Of a DNA stretch of 64,000 bases, positions 60,283 through 64,000 are shown one piece after another. Source of the stretch: Hungatella sp. UBA3048 (GTDB lineage Bacteria; Bacillota; Clostridia; Lachnospirales; Lachnospiraceae). The stretch is from the NCBI GenBank assembly GCA_002367105.1, contig DFCS01000008.1:102683-166682 (forward strand), read 5' to 3'. Below the pieces are notes generated by a model, which was given only the letters and a program-made list of their open reading frames with translations, ran no database searches and was not told where the DNA came from. Position numbers and translations under genes: made by a program. How positions within the stretch are numbered: the stretch's first letter is position 1; each line of letters begins with the position of its first letter.

Positions 60283-61950
60283 TTATGCTAAACCATTCCC
60301 TTCTTCAGCAGGAGCCATCACCTTGTAGCAGATTCGGATCGTCTGGCATTTACAGCCTGTTTTCCCATCTTCCCCTTCACAGCTCTGGAAAATCTCAATT
60401 TTGTCTATAAACATTCCCAGCAAATCGGAAGAAAGATCTTTTTCCTGGCTGATATCATCTAACAGGCTGGAAAGCAGGCCTTCAATAACAGGCTCACTTT
60501 CCTTAGCCAAAGAACAGGTTTTTTCCATCAATGCCAGGCTTTCTGCAATCTTTTTTTCTTCCTTTTCACAGGAATCCAGCATTTTAAAAAACCGATCCTC
60601 ACCGATTCTTCCGTTTACCCGGTCTTCATAGAGTTTTTCGATTATGCAGCCAAGGTCTTTTTCCCTTTTTTTCAGCGAAAGCATTGCTTTTTCTTCCCCC
60701 TGCATTTCTCCAGGGCAAGCTGACTCCCGAAGGGCTTCTTTCATTTCTTCCTTTTCGCTTTCCGTAAATGATAGCAGGCTGCGGATTTCCTGAAGCACCA
60801 CATGATTAAGAAGTTCGTAATTCATAAAGTGATTCGTACACTCTTTCCTTCCGTAAAGCTTATAACCTCCGCATACCAGCTTGCGGGATCCTGTTTTTCC
60901 AACTGCTCCTGTGGACGACATGTTTCTTCCGCAGTCCCCGCACTTGGCAAGTCCGGAAAATATATTGGTAAAGCCGGTTACCGCCGCGCTTTTGCGGGAA
61001 ACGCTCCGTCTTCTTACCCGTTCAAAAGTCTCGTCAGAAATGAGTGGCTCATGCTTATCTTCAACGACCACCCACTCGTTCCTGGGCTTCCGAAGGGTCA
61101 TACTGCTTTTAAAAGATACCTTTACTGTCTTTCCCTGAACAATGTGGCCTAGATATACGGAATTGCTTAACAGCTTGCAGACCGTGCCCGATGTCCATTC
61201 CTTTCTCCTGGAATAATCATCCGGGCTCAAATAAGGCCGTTCGGCGCAGCGGTACATGGCCGGTGTCAGTACCTTTCTCTCATTTAAAATCTCAGCAATC
61301 CGGGATGGCGCCGATCCCTGCTCCGCCCATTCAAATATCTCCCGGACAACGGAAGCTGCCACAGGGTCAACGAGTAGGTGGTTTTTATTTTGCGGATCCT
61401 TCTGATAGCCGTAGGGAGCAAAATTCCCGATAAATGCCCCCTCGTTTATTTTGGTCTGGAATGCACTGCGGATCTTTTTTGAAGTATCTCTGGCATACAT
61501 CTCATTTACAATGTTCTTAAACGGTGCGATATCACTCCACGGACTATCGGAATCATACCCGTCATTGACCGCTATGTATCGGATCCCTTTGGAGGGGAAA
61601 TAAATTTCTGTAAGCTGTCCTGTCATGATATAATTCCTTCCAAGGCGGGATAAATCCTTGGTAATCACCAGGTTTACCTTCCTTGCATCTATATCTTTCA
61701 ACAGCCGTATCCAGGCCGGGCGGTCAAAATTGGTTCCGCTGTAGCCGTCATCCACGTATTCCCCATAAATTTCAAAGTTATTTTCTATCGCATAGGAACG
61801 AAGCATTTTCCGCTGGGTGCCAATGCTGGAGCTTTCCCCTGTACCATCGTCATCTTTTGACAGGCGCATGTAAAGCGCCGCCTTATAGCAGGCTGATGCC
61901 TTTGCAAAGACGTTCTTTTTCTCATAGGCTGTCTGAATTAATCGATCCAT
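60283..61950 (-). CDS. Large serine recombinase (TnpX/TndX-type integrase)
   Basis: 555 residues. The resolvase catalytic domain (about 22-165) has Ser31 in YMRLSKDDDG, QRKMLRSYA, DDGYSGTNFDRP and ITKDLSRLGRNY. The Recombinase domain (about 190-300) has APYGYQKDP and WTSGTVCKLLSNSVYLG. A zinc-ribbon follows (CGDCGRNMSS ... KECTNH) and then a long coiled coil (about 385-480). All parts of an active large serine integrase are present. AGGAGGTG before ATG. Its stop codon abuts the feoB fragment, so its 3' end marks one end of the inserted element. Confidence 0.93.
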   Translation of the reverse strand: MDRLIQTAYEKKNVFAKASACYKAALYMRLSKDDDGTGESSSIGTQRKMLRSYAIENNFEIYGEYVDDGYSGTNFDRPAWIRLLKDIDARKVNLVITKDLSRLGRNYIMTGQLTEIYFPSKGIRYIAVNDGYDSDSPWSDIAPFKNIVNEMYARDTSKKIRSAFQTKINEGAFIGNFAPYGYQKDPQNKNHLLVDPVAASVVREIFEWAEQGSAPSRIAEILNERKVLTPAMYRCAERPYLSPDDYSRRKEWTSGTVCKLLSNSVYLGHIVQGKTVKVSFKSSMTLRKPRNEWVVVEDKHEPLISDETFERVRRRSVSRKSAAVTGFTNIFSGLAKCGDCGRNMSSTGAVGKTGSRKLVCGGYKLYGRKECTNHFMNYELLNHVVLQEIRSLLSFTESEKEEMKEALRESACPGEMQGEEKAMLSLKKREKDLGCIIEKLYEDRVNGRIGEDRFFKMLDSCEKEEKKIAESLALMEKTCSLAKESEPVIEGLLSSLLDDISQEKDLSSDLLGMFIDKIEIFQSCEGEDGKTGCKCQTIRICYKVMAPAEEGNGLA

Positions 61951-62004
61951 CTCTTACACCTCCTGGAAAATCTTATTCCAGCAGGTTTGTACCATATACT
62001 ACAG

Positions 62005-62034
62005 GTGCTGCTTCCTACAGTGCTGCTTCCTACA
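62005..62034. repeat. Tandem 15-bp repeat between ada and the recombinase
   Basis: Two exact copies of GTGCTGCTTCCTACA, head to tail, in the 97-base gap upstream of the recombinase. Could be regulatory sites, recombinase binding sites or a simple duplication. Confidence 0.7.
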
Positions 62035-62047
62035 GTTCACCTTTCTT

Positions 62048-62611
62048 CTAATCAGCATTCTTTCCAGTGAAGTTCTCCCGGTATTCATTGGGAGAAACAC
62101 CCGTTACACGCTTAAATTGTGTGTAAAAAGATGAAAGACTCCCAAAGCCGCTTTGTAAAACAATCTGCAGAATATTATCCGGGGTATTGGCCAGAAGCTT
62201 TTTTGCATTGGCAACACGCAAGCCAATTAAATACTCCGTCGGAGTCTTTTCATATTGATTTTGAAACAACTGGAGGATTCTGTTTCTGCTGAGCCCAAGA
62301 TTTTTCAATTTCTCCCTTAAGCAATCATTGTCTGAATAATAAAGGTCATAAACTGCTTTGATTTTTTCCGCATTCTCTCTCTGCGGGTGAAATTCCAGCA
62401 AATCAGGCCGGCAGCGCTTACAGGGGCGAAGCCCGCTTTCGCGTGCCTGCTCCGCCGTATCAAAGAATTCAACATTTTCACGTTTAGGGCTCTTTGATTT
62501 ACAGGAAGGCCGGCAGAAAATTCCTGTTGTTCTTACTCCGTAATAAAATCTGCCGTCATAAGACACATCACATTCCAGTGCTGCCTTCCATTTTTCCTCC
62601 TCGGTCAGCAT
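62048..62611 (-). CDS. Ada-type methylphosphotriester regulator (AdaA-like)
   Basis: 187 residues. An N-terminal Ada zinc domain has all four Cys (C33 and C37 in FCRPSC, C64 and C67 in CKRC), where the first accepts methyl groups from DNA phosphotriesters. A C-terminal AraC HTH pair (about 100-185: LGLSRNRILQLFQNQ, VANAKKLLA, GFGSLSSFYTQFKRVTGVSP) follows. No O6-alkylguanine transferase domain; that is a separate gene, as in B. subtilis adaA/adaB. Start at MLTEEEKW, with AGGAGG ten bases upstream. Confidence 0.92.
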   Translation of the reverse strand: MLTEEEKWKAALECDVSYDGRFYYGVRTTGIFCRPSCKSKSPKRENVEFFDTAEQARESGLRPCKRCRPDLLEFHPQRENAEKIKAVYDLYYSDNDCLREKLKNLGLSRNRILQLFQNQYEKTPTEYLIGLRVANAKKLLANTPDNILQIVLQSGFGSLSSFYTQFKRVTGVSPNEYRENFTGKNAD

Positions 62612-62683
62612 GGCAATACACCTCCTATCATTTATTTCACGTATCATGGTTATGTTTTCGTTTCAATGTTATGTTATCCCACA

Positions 62684-63301
62684 TCATAAAATGGAAAGCT
62701 TCCACAAATAAATGGAAGCTACCGAGCCATAGGGTGAATACCGGCTTTTGTACACTTCGAATTGGTCCTTTGTCAGCTTAGGAACACCATACAGTTTTTC
62801 CATTCCCCTGCGAATGGCGATGTCACCCCAGCTAACCACATCGGGACGTTCCAGGCAATGAATGAGAAGCATCTCCGCCGTCCAAAGCCCGACCCCTTTT
62901 ATCGTCGTTAAGGACCGGATAACCTCCTGGTCCGGCAGTTGCCGTAAATCTTCGAGACAAACCTTGCCCTGTAAAATGTCCTTTGACAGCTCAGAGATGG
63001 TAACGGCCTTTTTCATGATCATGCCGCAGCGCTGAATATCATCCACTGAAACAGCTGATAAGTTTTCCGGGGTAATATCTCCGAGATTATCCTGCATCCG
63101 ACTCCATACGGTTTTGGCAGAACTTACAGATATTAGCTGACCTATAATCGCATTAACCAGAGCTGCAAAGGGATCAGGAATCACCTCCCTCTCCACCCTT
63201 CCGAACCGTGCCATCGCATCACCAAGCATAGGGTCTGAATCAGAGAGGTATTCTACTTCCTTTCTGCCATAATCAAAGAACTTCGTCTCAACAGCCGCCA
63301 T
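62684..63301 (-). CDS. DNA-3-methyladenine glycosylase (AlkA/HhH-GPD)
   Basis: 205 residues. HhH-GPD fold: PFAALVNAIIGQLISV near 43, hairpin TTIKGVGLWTAEMLL near 131 and the catalytic Asp in VVSWGDIAIRRG near 155. It lacks the N-terminal domain of E. coli AlkA, like other short clostridial enzymes. Removes alkylated purines. Overlaps ogt by 14 bases. Confidence 0.9.
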   Translation of the reverse strand: MAAVETKFFDYGRKEVEYLSDSDPMLGDAMARFGRVEREVIPDPFAALVNAIIGQLISVSSAKTVWSRMQDNLGDITPENLSAVSVDDIQRCGMIMKKAVTISELSKDILQGKVCLEDLRQLPDQEVIRSLTTIKGVGLWTAEMLLIHCLERPDVVSWGDIAIRRGMEKLYGVPKLTKDQFEVYKSRYSPYGSVASIYLWKLSIL

Positions 63302-63758
63302 ATGTCAGTTCCAATTCCAGTAGTTGTTCCTTGATTTTAAGGCCTGCCGCATAGCCCGTCAATTTACCATCTGAGCCCACTACACGGTGACACGGCGTCA
63401 GGATCAGGATCGGATTTTTACCATTTGCCATACCAACCGCCCGGGATGCGTCCGGTCTTCCTATCATTTCCGCAACCTGCTTATAGCTACGCGTTTCTCC
63501 ATACGGAATTTTGTGCAGGGCTTCCCATACGGTCTTTTGAAACTCCGTCCCTTTTGCAGCAAGGGGCAAATCAAATCCCCTGCTTGTACCGTCTAAATAT
63601 TCATTTATCTGTTTTTCCGCATTCTCCAATAAAGGGGTTTTCTGCTCTTCTTGAATTTCGTGGGTATCTTTTACAAAAAGCAATTCAGTAATAAAACCAT
63701 CCACTTCACATATTTCAATCGGACCCAAGGCAGTTTTAATATATGCTGTATGTTTCAT
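63288..63758 (-). CDS. ogt: Methylated-DNA-protein-cysteine methyltransferase
   Basis: 156 residues. The acceptor Cys is in LTPCHRVVGSDG; the Arg finger helix is GETRSYKQVAEMIGRPDASRAVG (core RAVG) and the Asn hinge follows in ANGKNP. A suicide repair protein for O6-methylguanine. Start at MKHTAYIKT, with GGAGGCAAG upstream. First gene of ogt-alkA-ada; no obvious Ada operator was identified in 63759-63880. Confidence 0.93.
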   Translation of the reverse strand: MKHTAYIKTALGPIEICEVDGFITELLFVKDTHEIQEEQKTPLLENAEKQINEYLDGTSRGFDLPLAAKGTEFQKTVWEALHKIPYGETRSYKQVAEMIGRPDASRAVGMANGKNPILILTPCHRVVGSDGKLTGYAAGLKIKEQLLELELTYGGC

Positions 63759-63882
63759 AAGACTTGCCTCCTTTTCTATTACTAATATATCCGAAATCTG
63801 TCCGCGTGTCCTCCTATTTTGCACCATTTAATTTTTAATTTATACTCCTTTTCACCTGAAGGCTTAATAATGGGTATAAAAA

Positions 63883-63932
63883 ACAGGGCTTTTCAGTCCC
63901 CCTCCTCTATTAAGGGGCTGATTAAGTCCTGT
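63883..63932 (-). terminator. Terminator of the gene at the right edge
   Basis: ACAGG...CAGCCCCT / AGGGG(G)ACTG...CCTGT. On the minus strand it is followed by TTTTTTATA, just past the stop of the partial right-edge gene. Confidence 0.8.
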
Positions 63933-63946
63933 TATGACTGGCCTGA

Positions 63947-64000
63947 TCATGCCCGAAACTCCCCGGCATCCCGGCGTTTTTTCAATAATTCCAAAACCAG
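63947..64000 (-). CDS. Partial CDS, C-terminus of an unidentified protein
   Basis: The last 17 codons of a minus-strand frame (LVLELLKKRRDAGEFRA, then TGA), followed directly by a terminator. Too short to identify. Confidence 0.4.
   Translation of the reverse strand: MVLELLKKRRDAGEFRA

Noticed and set aside
59393..60328. Plus-strand frames across the feoB fragment (59444-60328)
   Set aside because: Antisense of a well-conserved FeoB membrane domain with no ribosome binding sites.
1..64000. tRNA or rRNA genes
   Set aside because: No cloverleaf-like segment with the usual GGTTCGAATCC-type T arm, and no rRNA core sequences, were noticed on either strand by reading. A tRNAscan run would be decisive.

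Overview
The window looks like a chromosomal segment of a spore-forming, Gram-positive anaerobe of the Clostridia, most likely Lachnospiraceae (Lacrimispora / Clostridium saccharolyticum-like). The signs are strong AGGAGG ribosome binding sites, TTG and GTG starts, a SpoVB-like flippase, a clostridial arginine operon, bacteriohemerythrin and a clostridial-type FeoB membrane domain. No rRNA, tRNA or CRISPR array was recognised.

Layout. 1-3.7 kb: small transporter genes, a TPP-riboswitch-controlled thiamine transporter (thiT), and an MFS exporter with its MarR regulator and a perfect palindromic operator. 3.8-6.5 kb: a one-carbon pair (fchA-folD), then three broken genes (pucR, aroM and araC remnants). 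6.6-18.1 kb: an ECF S component facing a ten-gene, 11-kb operon. That operon holds a BMP-type nucleoside ABC transporter, a nucleoside hydrolase, two M20 amidohydrolases, a glutamine-amidotransferase-like protein, a LacI regulator and a PfkB kinase. 18.4-25.5 kb: arginine biosynthesis (argC-GNAT-ACT-argJ-argB-argD) divergent from argG. 25.5-33 kb: a GNAT enzyme, a patatin, the iscS-iscU-mnmA-amidase operon and spoVB. 33-37.3 kb: molybdate uptake (mop, modABC) divergent from a probable molybdate-sensing regulator. 37.5-41.2 kb: a DUF1538 membrane protein with a duplicated PII-like partner, then a GH18 chitinase-like enzyme.

From about 41.4 to 54.7 kb the DNA is visibly more AT-rich and carries decayed fragments. 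It reads as an acquired beta-glucoside island with two convergent PTS/6-phospho-beta-glucosidase systems, each with its own regulator. It also holds a 103-nt hairpin element, an IS66 remnant and a DUF554 gene. The core genome resumes with rluF-ligA-metA and bacteriohemerythrin. The right end has a feoB gene cut in its conserved MCMGFGCN motif. The 3' half of feoB directly abuts the stop codon of a large serine recombinase. Upstream of the recombinase is an adaptive-response operon (ogt-alkA-ada).

Points most worth a second look: the recombinase-split feoB; a FolD lacking two residues needed for cyclohydrolase activity, paired with FchA; the nucleoside / double-M20 operon of unknown substrate; the DUF1538-PII pair; and the two-domain ACT protein inside the arginine operon.
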